Below are positions 10,491 through 20,866 of a stretch of DNA of 64,000 bases, one piece after another (position 1 is the stretch's first letter; every line of letters begins with the position of its first letter). Source of the stretch: Eustoma russellianum (taxonomy: Eukaryota > Streptophyta > Magnoliopsida > Gentianales > Gentianaceae); NCBI GenBank assembly GCA_036186865.1, contig AP025071.1, positions 11,987,254 to 12,051,253 on the forward strand, given 5' to 3'. The notes under the pieces are model-generated. The model was not told where the DNA came from and ran no database searches. It saw only the letters and a program-made list of their open reading frames with translations. A program made the position numbers and the translations under genes.

Positions 10491-12218
10491 TGAAAATCTT
10501 TACAAAGAGAATGTTAAAAGAATTAGGAGTGATAGAGGTGGAGAATTTAAAAACAAAAATATAATTAAATTTTGTGAGTTACATGGTATAAAATATGAAT
10601 CCTCACCACCTAGAACACCACAACTCAATAGAGTTGTTGAACGCAAAAATAGAACAATCCAAGAAATAGCTAGGAAAATGTTATGTGAAAACAAAGTAGC
10701 TAGATATTTATGAGTTGAAGTTGTTAGTTGGGAATGCTATATAATAACTAGGCCTTCTATTAGAAAGAAGTTAAACAAAACACCTTATGAGTTGTTGAAC
10801 AATAGACAACCTAAGATAGATTATCTTAGAGTTTTTGGTTTTAAGTGTTTTGTGTTGAACACTAAGGATAATCTAGACAAATTTGAACAAAAGTCTATTG
10901 AATGTATCTTTGTTGGTTATTCAACTAATTCAAGAGCATATAGATGTTATAATCCTGCATCTAGAAAAATAATTGAATCTATACATGTGAAATTTAATGA
11001 GAATGCATATTTTGAAACGGTTGATAAAATTCAACATAAACAAGAAAATAATGTTGAAAATATTTTTGATGATGATGATATATTACTTGAGCTAGTATGT
11101 GATCATCTAGAACCAACTCCCCCTGAACAAGACATGCATGAACCCTTATGTGAGGTAAATGAAGGAATTTTGCAATTGGAAGATAATCCATCTAATTTAC
11201 AAGATGTTTTGATTGTATATGATAATGTTCACACAAATGAAACATTTGAACAATATGAAGGTGAACCTAGTCAACCTAGAAATTGGCGGTACATAAAAGA
11301 TAAACATAAACACCCTAAAGAAGTGACCATTGGAGATCTAAGTGATGGGGTTAGAACACGTAGAAACATAAGTCAAGCTGAAGGGCATGGTTTAATATCT
11401 GACTTAGAACCTAAGAATGTTGAGGAAGCCTTAGGGGATATATCATAGATAGGTGCCATGCATGAGGAATTAAACCAATTTATCCAAAACAACGTGTGGG
11501 ATTTAGTTCCTAAACCCAAAAACAAATTCATAATAGGTACGAAATGGGTATTTAGGAATAAAATGGATGAACAATGAAACATCACACGAAATAAGGCTAG
11601 GCTAGTCGCACAAGGTTATAATCAACAAGAAGGAATAGATTATGAAGAAACTTTTGCACCTGTTGCACGACTAGAAGCCATTAGGTTGTTACTTACTATT
11701 ACAATTCTAAGCAATATTAAACTCTTCCAAATGGATGTCAAGAGTGCATTCTTCAATGGATACATTCAAGAAGTTTTTGTCAAACAACCCCCTGAATTCG
11801 AGGATCCAAAGTACCCTAATCATGTATACAAGCTTAAGAAAGCTTTATATGGTCTGAAACAAACTCCAAGAGCTTGGTATGATAGATTTGCAAATTTTCT
11901 TATTGCAAATAGTTATCAAAGGGGGACCATAACAACACACTATTTCTTAGAAGAAAGGATAATTACTTATTAATAGATCAAATTTATTTATATGACATCA
12001 TATTTGGTTCAACCAACCCTACCTTAGTAAAGGACTTCGAAGAATGTATAAAGTCGGGGTTTGAAATGTCAATGGATGGAGAATTGAACTACTTCTTTAG
12101 GCTACAAATTAAACAAACCCTTCAAGGGATTCACATTAGCAAACTTAAGTATATCAATGATATGATTAAGAAGTTTGGATTTGAAGAGATGAAACCTACA
12201 ACTACCCCAGAGTGTTAG
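10491..12218 (+). pseudogene. pol: Ty1/copia element B: integrase C-terminal part and reverse transcriptase N-terminal part
   Basis: The frame resumes after the RTE fragment with 'KRIRSDRGGEF' (second catalytic Asp) and 'NRVVERKNRTI' (Glu) of the integrase, to a TGA at 10711. The C-terminal integrase region with 'IFVGYSTNSRAYR' (10792-11448) follows. The RT has KWVFRNKMDE, 'KARLVAQGYNQ', 'QMDVKSAFFNGYI' and YGLKQTPRAWY (11490-11880). Stops occur at 10711, 11446 and 11576, and a frameshift lies near 11920. The catalytic YVDD box reads Tyr-Leu-Tyr-Asp at 11985-11996, so the RT would be dead even without the other lesions. The RT is cut at 12218 by the gypsy element and resumes at 24440. Confidence 0.9.
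12214..12218 (+). repeat. Target-site duplication GTTAG (left) of the gypsy element
   Basis: GTTAG precedes the LTR start TGTTGTAACC and recurs at 24440-24444 directly after the 3' LTR end. Five bases is the usual LTR-element duplication length. Confidence 0.93.
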
Positions 12219-15200
12219 TGTTGTAACCCAATTATAGAATCCTTCTTGTACCTAAAGTTGCACTAGTAAATATGTGGCAATGCACGCTTGTGTTTGAAAT
12301 TGATTAAGTCAATGATCGTTGTAAGTATATTATGAGAACACTATATGTATTGCAAGGCAAGATCCAATTGTCTCATGGCCTTGTGATTCTCGGCCCATAG
12401 CCAAGAAGGGCTATTCCTAAAAGCCTTATTAAAAAGGAAAATGGCCTAATAGCATAAGATGAGTATTATTATTTTTTTTTGTAGAAAAAAAAGGGTAGCA
12501 AGAATTAATTACAAGGACTAGTTGGAGGTCATTAAAAGACCCCCAACCGCCGGGTTCATTAGGAAAGAGAGGGGGGGGAGAGGCTAATTAAGAAGGGTTG
12601 CTAGAATTAATGAAAGTTAACCTAACCAAACCTAAAAAGGAACTATGGTTTGTCAAAAAGGAACCATGGTTGGACTAAAGTAACTATAGTTAGTGGTAAA
12701 GTAATCTTGGTTAGCCAAAGGTGACCATGGTTAAGCCACCCAACTTGAAGAACTAAGGCAAACCCTAACCCCACCCCTTATACCCAACGGCTATCCTAGC
12801 CAAGAGAGAAAGGATTTTCCCTCCAACATACACATGAACATTTCAAGAGCAAAGGAACTTCTTCACTTCCTTCTTCCTCTTCCAACCCACGGCCAAGAGG
12901 ACCCCCAAGGAGAATTAAATTTCTCCAAAGCTAAGTGACATTGGGTAAGTATTCTTAGCCTCCTAAGAAGACATTTCTACTTTTATGAAGATGAAACTCA
13001 TGGTGTGCCTCTCTTTGCTCCAAAACCGTGACCTTCATGGTCTCTAGGCTCAAGGATTCCAAGCTTTCAAGAACTCTAGCTTAGAGAAGCTTGGACACAA
13101 CTCACACTTCTTTCGGTAAGCCCTCTAGCTTTCTTTTGAAAGAATGTTGAGTTAAAAGCATAGACTAACCATCTTTCCTTCCTTCTTCCCCACCACCGTG
13201 GGAATGTTGTGTAGAGGAGAGAAAGACTTCAACTTTCCACCTATCCAAGAAGAGTAAGCAAACAAGGCAAGTACACTATACTTTTTATGGTTTAGATGTG
13301 AAAGTGTGTGCATGAATGGCTAGAAATGTCTAAGATTTGATCTTAGTTGTGAAATGGTGAGTTTTAAGTCCAAAACTTTCGGCCCCATGTAGGTAAAGGT
13401 GTAGGAGAGGCACTTTGCTCCAAGATGAGTTCTTTGATGATCTTATGCATGTTTAAGTGTCAATCTAGGCTTGAATGTGTTAAAGATTCTTCCTTTCATG
13501 ACCATATGCTCACGGTAGAAGGATAAGGGAGGTTGGCTGAGTTTTAAAAAATGTCATTATAGCAAGGAAATGGGGACAAGGTTTAATCTTGTTGTGTGTT
13601 AGGCTTAAAATACTCTTGAGTTGTCATTTTCTTGCATGCACTAAATAATGAGGCTGATGTGAAGGGGGTGTGTGTGTTCATCTCAAATTGTTGCTAAGTA
13701 ATAGTGACAAAAATGTGAGCCAAGGATATTTAGGAAGAAGATATGATCACTGAAAAATTCTGGAGCTGGACCGAAATTTTAGCTGTTTTGTAAAGCCAGA
13801 AAAGGGACCTTAGGAACCTTCAATTCCACTGATTTTTGGTATGCTAATAGTTTTATGTGTTTGATAGGTGTGAGAGTTAGAATCACCTTAAAAAGAGCCA
13901 CGGTTTATTTTTAATGAATTCTCTACTAAGATTGGTCTTACTGGAAAAGTTGTACTGGACAGAATTCAAGTAATGTGTTTAGTAGCCTAAAAATGGACCT
14001 TAGGGGTATGCAAATCCATTAATTTTCGGCATGGTACTAGCCTCATGAATAAAGGAGAGATGGCAATTGGAATTTTATCAAAATAAGTTGTGGTTTATTT
14101 TTAATTAATTTCCTAGTAAAACGGGTCAGACTGAATTATGTTGGATAGGCAGAAATTATTTCACGTTTTGCATGATCTGGAAAAAGGCCTTAGAGAATTG
14201 GTTTTGGGCTAGAAATTGGCAGGATGCTAGCCCTATGAGTTTATTAAGTTAGGGAGTTGGAATTTCTAGAAAAAGATTAAAGGATTTGTCACAATAAATT
14301 TTATAGTAAAATATGGTCGTTTCAGAATTCAGATTGCATTGTTTTATGAAAAGGAATAAATGAGTCCCATATTGATATCGTAAGTTCGCAACACATGCAT
14401 GGCATTCACTTATGACAGTCACAGAGGAGTACATGTGGTTAAATGGGTCTAAAACGTGCATTTTAGCAGAAAACTCCTAAGAAGAAGTAGACGTTACGAA
14501 GCTGGAAAATTCCAGCATGTCAACGGAATGTGTCCATTCGTTTTTGTTATGCACTATGCCGTCATTCGCATGTCACATGTCATATATTGCATTCATCGTC
14601 ACATGCATGATTTATGGCATGGATTTTACGTGAAAGAAAGATGGAAAGCGTTTTCAAAAAAAGATGATTTTTGGGTTTTTAAAAGAACGCTTCCCCACCG
14701 GTACCGTGTGTGAGTATGAACTGGCCAGTATGAATGATGACCGTGCGGGCCTGGAATAGAATAGACCCTTCGAGTATGATGACTGTGCGGGCCCAGAATA
14801 GAATAGACCCTGAGAGTATGATGACCATGCGGGCCCGGAATAGAATAGACCCTGCGAGTATGATGACCGTGCGGGCCCGGAATAGAATAGACCCTGCGAG
14901 TATGATGACGTTACCGTTCCGAATCCGGGAGTAATAGGTTCAAGGGGTGAAGTTACCGCCTCAGATCCGGGAAGATAGATCTGAACAATCTATTGTTTTA
15001 TGACGATAATGATTTGAAAAGCATGAAAAGTCGTTTTCTCATTTTATCATGACGCATTACATGTGCCTATGCATGCATGTCACGTATGGAGTCATTGTGT
15101 AGCAACACATGATACTTAGACTAAGTTGTCATGATCTTGTATAACCTAAGTGATGATGATTATTGTGTTATTCGTCAATGCATGTTACAGCCTCCTTATG

Positions 15201-15790
15201 TTATATTTCGCTCTAACTAGTGATTTTATTAAGTTACGACCTTATTACATTAAGCGATGATCCATATCGAATGATGGTCGGAGGGCAGGTATGTTTCCAA
15301 ACCAAATATTATTTGGGGTTCGGTTCTTGCTCGTACATTCCATTTAACTCATGATTATTATAGTATACTTGCTGGTGACGTTGTCACTCACCCTATTTTT
15401 CTCTCCAAAGGTGGCAGGAGATAAAGTTGAATGGATTGATGACGAGCCTAGGGTTCCCTACCCGTGAGTGCATTGGAGGATGGCCAGGATTAGTAGCCCG
15501 AGCGTACCAGCATTAAGGGATGATGATGTTTTGAAGTTGTGATGGGAAACAATTTACTTTTGTCGTTTCTGCTATGGTTTATGTGGGTTGTAAACTTAAA
15601 CTGCTTGTGACGATGCTTTAATTTGAAGTTTTAAATTCTGCCACGGTTTCGCTTACTTATTGCGCGTAAGCACGAAAATCCATGCAATTCTATCATGGAT
15701 CACGACGCGTATGGATGATGCCTAGTACTCTCCTTAGTGAAGTACGGCGGGTGCACCGACTTCGGCAGGGCCGGAGTGCGGGGCGCCACA
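12219..15790 (+). mobile_element. 5' LTR of the gypsy element
   Basis: It runs from TGTTGTAACCC to GGGGCGCCACA. It is unusually long at about 3.6 kb. It contains blocks related to 'AAAGTAACTATAGTTA' (12660-12730), a 42-bp tandem array (14725-14902), and a GC-richer 3' end. Short open frames inside (14249-14461, 14456-14713, 14734-14934) recur in the other LTR because the LTRs are copies; none resembles a known protein. Confidence 0.93.
14734..14902. repeat. 42-bp tandem repeat, four copies, in 5' LTR
   Basis: The unit starts ATGATGACCGTGCGGGC, contains 'GGAATAGAATAGACCC' and ends GCGAGT. Four consecutive copies differ by a few bases. The same number of units is found in the 3' LTR at 23379-23547. 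Confidence 0.93.
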
Positions 15791-15792
15791 GG

Positions 15793-15804
15793 TGGTATCA
15801 GAGC
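15793..15804 (+). promoter_or_regulatory. Primer binding site (tRNA-iMet) of the gypsy element
   Basis: TGGTATCAGAGC, complementary to the 3' end of initiator methionine tRNA, begins two bases after the 5' LTR. The leader from here to the gag ATG at 16079 is about 275 bases and holds no other recognisable feature. Confidence 0.92.
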
Positions 15805-16078
15805 TAAGGCTCCAGATCCGGGCAGAATGTAGAACTAAGTTGTGATTATAGTCGACTAAGTTTGATCCTAGACCTAAGAAATGATCTTAGACGGAGTTGA
15901 CCTTAGAACGAAACGACTTTGACCTACGAATTAGGGCACGGCCCAGTGGTAGGTCCCACCTAATGACCTATCCTAAAAGTAATGAATGTATGCATATGTT
16001 CTCCCGATATGTTCAGTTACATTTTGTTACCGGTTATGACGTTCCTGTACTGAATAAAGTCGACACTGCGTGCTACAG

Positions 16079-17320
16079 ATGGTACGACCCAGAGGGAGAC
16101 CGACCAGAGCTAGGCCCGAGGTGCAAGAGCCTGTCCCACCTCCACCCGCTCAGGCCCCTCCACCTCCACCACCTCAAGGCCAAGAACCACCGCCAGTGCA
16201 GAATGTCCCTCCACCACAAGGACCTTTTCCACCTATGATGCTAGACATGAATACTTTTCAAAACTTTTGCCAAACGGTTACACAAATTGGACAAGTGATG
16301 CTCCAGCAGAATAACCCTCAACCTCACGAGCCGATTAGAGATGCTCAGTATTACTTTGAGAAGTTGAAAAGAGCCAATGTTCCGCCGTTCGAAGGGAAGT
16401 CAGATTCTGATATGGCTGAAAAATGGCTTGATGAGGTAGAAAATTGCTTCGAACTGATCAGAGCCCCAGAGGAGATGAAAACTCAAGCAGTCAGACCCTT
16501 TCTGTTAGGAGAGGCCAACCAATGGTGGAAGGCCAATCTCCAAGCTTTGCCAAGACCAATTCCCTGGGAAAGGTTTCTACAGGAATTTAATAAGTTCTAC
16601 ATACCCCCATCAGTCAAACTACAGAAAAGACATGAATTTGAATCCTTAATGCAAGAGTCGGGAATGACGGTTGCTGATTACGCCAATAAATTTATAGCCT
16701 TGGGAAGATTCCAACCATCCACCATGAATGACGAAGAAACAAAGATGCTGAAATTTGAGAGAGGGCTGAACCCTAGAATCCGAACCTGGTTGGTTAATGC
16801 CAACCCAGCCAACTTCGGTGCCCTTTTAGATGCCTGCTATCGAATTGAGCGAGATTTCATCCGCAGGGATGAGTTTAATCAGAAGAGGGGAAGGGAGACG
16901 ACCGGAAGCGGAGGGCCCCGTAAGACCGCCAAGCAAAACACCAAGGGGCAAGGGCGCCAAGGGAAGAACCGATTTCAGCGTCGCTCCCAGAAAAACCAAT
17001 CACAGAATCAGGGACAACAACTTGCCATTCCAAAATGCGCTCACTGTGGAAGGTTCCATGTAGGAGAATGTTATGTCCAGGCCAGCAAATGTTTAGGATG
17101 TGGTCAGACTGGGCACATCCTAAAGGACTGCCAAAACAAAGGGACCACCTGTTTTGGATGCGGGAAAAAAGGACACATGGCCAGAGAATGTCCTGAAAAG
17201 GGAACCCAGCAACAGCAACAGCCATCAAAACCTCAGCGCCAGCGTACCAACGCACGAGTCCACGCTATGACTGACGCAGCTGCTGAGGAAGCCGAAAATG
17301 TAGTGACAGGTATTTTCTGA
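16079..17320 (+). CDS. gag: Ty3/gypsy Gag (413 aa; short form if intron is retained)
   Basis: Gag packages the element RNA into cytoplasmic particles. I start at the first ATG of the frame (16079; the frame is open a little upstream but only with a GTG). A proline-rich N-terminus (to about residue 60) leads into a Retrotrans_gag domain (about residues 95-215, with 'AEKWLDEVENCFE' and 'ANQWWKANL'), then a basic linker. Three zinc knuckles follow near residues 318-375: CAHCGRFHVGEC (shortened spacing), CLGCGQTGHILKDC and CFGCGKKGHMAREC. The frame ends at TGA 17318-17320, eight bases into a GT...AG segment. If that segment is spliced out, Gag joins pol without a stop. The domain is intact. Confidence 0.93.
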   Translation: MVRPRGRPTRARPEVQEPVPPPPAQAPPPPPPQGQEPPPVQNVPPPQGPFPPMMLDMNTFQNFCQTVTQIGQVMLQQNNPQPHEPIRDAQYYFEKLKRANVPPFEGKSDSDMAEKWLDEVENCFELIRAPEEMKTQAVRPFLLGEANQWWKANLQALPRPIPWERFLQEFNKFYIPPSVKLQKRHEFESLMQESGMTVADYANKFIALGRFQPSTMNDEETKMLKFERGLNPRIRTWLVNANPANFGALLDACYRIERDFIRRDEFNQKRGRETTGSGGPRKTAKQNTKGQGRQGKNRFQRRSQKNQSQNQGQQLAIPKCAHCGRFHVGECYVQASKCLGCGQTGHILKDCQNKGTTCFGCGKKGHMARECPEKGTQQQQQPSKPQRQRTNARVHAMTDAAAEEAENVVTGIF

Positions 17321-17400
17321 AAACCATACTACTTTTCTTTTACAACATCGTTGCCTTATGGTTGCTTAGTAAGAATTATGTGATTCAGGAGTTATATTAG
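17310..17400 (+). other. Putative spliceosomal intron 1 at the gag-pol junction (91 bp)
   Basis: The segment begins GTATTT after ACAG (consensus AG|GT) and ends TATATTAG. It is U-rich and of normal plant intron size. Removal joins the first base of a codon (17309) to two bases at 17401, giving a continuous frame through V-V-T-A-C-S-I-P into the protease 'VLFDSGASHSF', the contiguous arrangement expected in related elements. Retained, it ends Gag at once. This is inference from sequence; spliced RNA has not been seen. Confidence 0.75.
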
Positions 17401-20400
17401 CATGTTCCATACCTGCCAACGTACTATTTGACAGTGGCGCCAGCCACTCTTTCATATCCAAGAAATTCGCAAAGAATATTGAGAAAGACCCCACCTATAG
17501 TGATGCACCTTATAGAATCCAAGCAGCTGGGGAGCAGGTGCTCGTAGCTCACCAGGTGTTCAACAATTGTGAACTTGAAATTAATAACCATCGGTTTGAT
17601 GCCGATTTGATTTCCACACCTATGACGGATTTCGATGTGATTCTTGGAATGGACTGGCTTTCCAAGAACTGTGCCAACATCGATTGTAGTGAAAAGCAAG
17701 TTACCTTTAAGGACCCCACGCATAAAGACGTAACATTTCAAGGGGGATCAAAGTTACGAAAGAACCCTAGGAACATTTATGTAAATCCAATTCGTGCCAG
17801 TAAAGCTTTAAAGAAGGGACATCAAGGATATCTGGTCTATGCTATAAACACTAACCAAGCACCCACGGATTTAACCCAAGTTTCGGTAGTCCGAGAATAC
17901 CCGGAAGTTTTTCCAGAAGAATTGCCAGGCCTTCCCCCAGAGCGGGAAATAGCTTTCGAGATCAATCTGATTCCAGGAGCTGAACCAATATCGAAGGCTC
18001 CATACAGAATGGCCCCCGCAGAGCTGAAAGAGCTGAAGGAGCAGCTACGGGAGTTATTGGAAAAGAAGCTGATACGCCCAAGTGTTTCACCTTGGGGAGC
18101 TCCGGTACTGTTCGTCAAAAAGAAGGACGGAAGTATGCGGTTGTGTATCGACTATAGAGAGCTCAATAAAATCACCATAAAGAATAAGTACCCTTTGCCA
18201 AGGATCGACGACCTGTTCGATCAGCTTCGGGTAAATAAACGAAACATTTTATTTAGTAATAAAGTTTCTTATGAATCCTACCTAAAGGTATCATGATGCA
18301 GGGGGCAAGAATTTTCAGTAAGATTGATCTTCGCTCGGGATATTTCCAGTTGAGGATCAAGGCTAAAGACGTCCACAAAACCGCATTCAGAACCCGTTAT
18401 GGACATTACGAGTTCCTAGTAATGCCGTTCGGACTGACCAATGCGCCTGCCGCGTTCATGGATCTAATGAACCGAGTTTTTCAAGAACAATTAGACAAGT
18501 TCGTCATAGTCTTCATAGACGACATCTTGATATATTTACCGGACGAAGAAACCCATAGAACCCATCTAAGGATTGCTCTAGACATCTTACAAAGAGAACA
18601 ACTGTATGCGAAGTTCAATAAGTGTGAATTCTGGCTACGAAACGTAGCCTTCGTAGGGCATGTGATATCCGAAGAAGGAATATCTGTAGATCCCAAGAAA
18701 ATCGAGGCAATCATGGAGTGGCCCCGACCGACGAACGTTACGGAGATACAAAGTTTTCTAGGTCTCGCGGGTTACTATCGAAAGTTTGTAGAAGGATTCT
18801 CCCGGATTGCTATGCCCATAACCCGTTTAACCCAGAAGAAAACCAAGTTTGAATGGACCTCAGACTGCGAGGGTAGCTTTACCGAATTGAAGAAGAGACT
18901 GACTTCCGCCCCAGTCCTGGCACAACCCATTTCCGGAGAAAACTTTGTGGTGTATAGTGATGCCTCTAAGAACGGGCTAGGATGTGTACTAATGCAAAAA
19001 GATCAAGTAATTGCATATGCATCCCGACAGTTAAAACCCTTTGAATAAAATTATCCTGTACACGACCTTGAGTTAGCAGCTGTGGTCTTCGCACTAAAAA
19101 TATGGAGACACTATTTGTACGGCGAAAAGTGCGAAATTTTCACGGACCACAAAAGTCTCAAATACTTATTCACCCAAAAAGAGTTGAACATGCGACAACG
19201 AAGATGGCTGGAGTTAATAAAGGACTATGACCTCTCAATTCAATATCACCCGGGAAAAGCCAATAAGGTGGCGGACGCACTAAGTAGAAAAACAAGTCAT
19301 CCACGCCAACCTCCTTTACAGCGTGACATGGAGGAATTTGATTTGGAAGAAGTTGATTCAACTGAGGGCATGCTCGCAAAATTGATGATAATCCCTTCGT
19401 TAATAGAAAGAATTAAAGAGGAGCAAGAAAAGGACGAAACCCTAAGAAGAATAAAGGATCGAATACAGACCAAACCCATTGAAGAATTTAAGGTTCGGGA
19501 TGACAACAGTCTGTGGTTTCAAGAAAGATTGTGCGTACCCAATAACGAAGAAATTTTGAACGAAGTTCTTAAGGAAGCACATAACTCGCGATTATTCATC
19601 CACCCTGGAGCTAACAAGATGTACCAAGACTTGAAGCAACGATTCTGGTGGCGTGGCATGAAAAGACAGATTGCCGAATTTGTGGAAGAATGCCTCATGT
19701 GCCAAATGGTGAAAGCGGAACACCAGAGACCCGCGGGGTTGCTACAGCCTCTCGAGGTTCCCGAATGGAAATGGGATCACATTTCTATGGATTTTGTGAC
19801 TGACTTGCTGAAAACGAAAAACGGTTACGATGCCATTTGGGTGGTTGTTGATCATCTAACCAAGTCTGCCCATTTCATGGCTATGACAATCAAGGCTCCT
19901 ATGGAAAAGTTGGCTACGATGTACGTAGAACAAATTGTGAGTCTTCACGGAGTACCCCTAAGTATCGTGTGTGATCGTGACCCTCGTTTCACATCACGAT
20001 TCTGGACAGCTTTTCAGAAAACAATGGGTACTGAAATTCACATGAGCTCAGCATTCCATCCCCAAACGGATGGTCAATCAGAAAGAACTATCCAGACACT
20101 GGAAGACATGTTGAGATCTTGCATATTTTGGGAAAAGCTGGGATCGAAGCCTCAAACTAGTAGAATTCTCGTATAACAACAGCTACCATCGATCCATAGG
20201 GATGGCCCCATACGAAGCACTCTATGGAAGAAAATGCCGATCTCCTCTTTACTGGGATGAAATAGGAGACAAGATTCTCACTGGACCCGACCTAGTAGAG
20301 CAAGCCCGAGAGAAAATAAAGATTATCAAGCAAAGATTACAAGCGGCCCAAGATAGGAGCAAAGTCTGGGCAGATGAGAAACGGCGACCCTTAGAATTTC

Positions 20401-20822
20401 AAGATGGAGAGAAAGTGTTTCTAAAAGTGTCGCCAATGAAGGGAATTAAAAGATTTGGTGTTAAGGGAAAGTTGAGCCCAAGATTTATTGGGCCATACGA
20501 GGTTCTTGAGAGGATTGGAAAAGTGTCCTATCGACTCGCTTTACCGCCCACCCTATCTCAAATTCATGACGTGTTTCATGTTTCTCAACTGCGACGGTAT
20601 GTACACGATCCTAGTCATGTTATAGAAGATCAACCCTTGAAGTTAGAAGCTGACACGACCTACACGGAAGAACCAGAAAAGATAATAGATCGTAAGGAAA
20701 AGGTGCTAAGGAAACGAACTATACCAATGGTTAAGGTACAATGGAAGAACCATTCTGTGGATGAGTCCACCTGGGAACTAGAAGAGGACATGAAAAATTT
20801 GTACCCTCACCTCTTTGGTTAG
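17401..20822 (+). pseudogene. pol: Ty3/gypsy Pol: protease, RT, RNase H, integrase, chromodomain-like tail
   Basis: Pol cuts the polyprotein, copies element RNA into DNA and integrates it. Domains in order: aspartic protease (VLFDSGASHSF, 17430-17460; ILGMDWL, 17641-17660); RT (KKDGSMRLCIDYRELN, 18118-18165; active site VFIDDILIY near 18510-18535); RNase H (VVYSDASKNGLG near 18950); integrase with a zinc-binding HHCC region (19600-19710, ending CLMCQ), catalytic blocks 'HISMDFVTDL', 'SIVCDRDPRF' and 'QTDGQSERTI'; then the GMAPYEALYGRKC region and a C-terminal stretch with WKNHSVDESTWELEEDM resembling a Tekay-type chromodomain. A 71-base GT...AG segment interrupts the RT at 18231. Two lesions are real damage: TAA at 19046-19048 between RT and RNase H blocks, and a frameshift near 20125-20129, after which the correct frame is the one containing ATG 20202. 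Confidence 0.93.
18231..18301 (+). other. Putative spliceosomal intron 2 inside RT (71 bp)
   Basis: It starts GTAAAT after CTTCGG and ends GATGCAG before GGGGCA. Its removal joins two complete codons (phase 0) and gives D-L-F-D-Q-L-R|G-A-R-I-F-S-K-I-D, the continuous RT block expected in gypsy elements. The retained sequence leads into a stop at 18294-18296. It is AT-rich, with a possible branch point CCTAAAG about 20 bases from the 3' end. A chance indel would not be expected to leave perfect GT/AG ends and exact frame. Inference only. Confidence 0.75.
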
Positions 20823-20850
20823 CACTTCAAGTTTCAGGGACGAAACTTAT

Positions 20851-20866
20851 AATAAGGGGGGGAGAA
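20851..20866 (+). promoter_or_regulatory. Polypurine tract of the gypsy element
   Basis: AATAAGGGGGGGAGAA immediately precedes the 3' LTR start TGTTGTAACC, the position where plus-strand synthesis is primed. Confidence 0.9.

Noticed and set aside
14249..14713. ORFs of 70 and 85 aa repeated at 22894-23301
   Set aside because: They lie in the two LTRs. The second is shortened by a point change in the 3' LTR, which argues against selection on a protein.
14734..14934. ORF with four repeats of MMTVRARNRIDPAS
   Set aside because: It is the translation of the 42-bp LTR repeat. It appears in both LTRs only because they are copies; there is no start context or homology.
3541..15804. tRNA genes at 3541 and 15793
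   Set aside because: Only the 11-12 bases complementary to the tRNA 3' end are present; these are primer binding sites.
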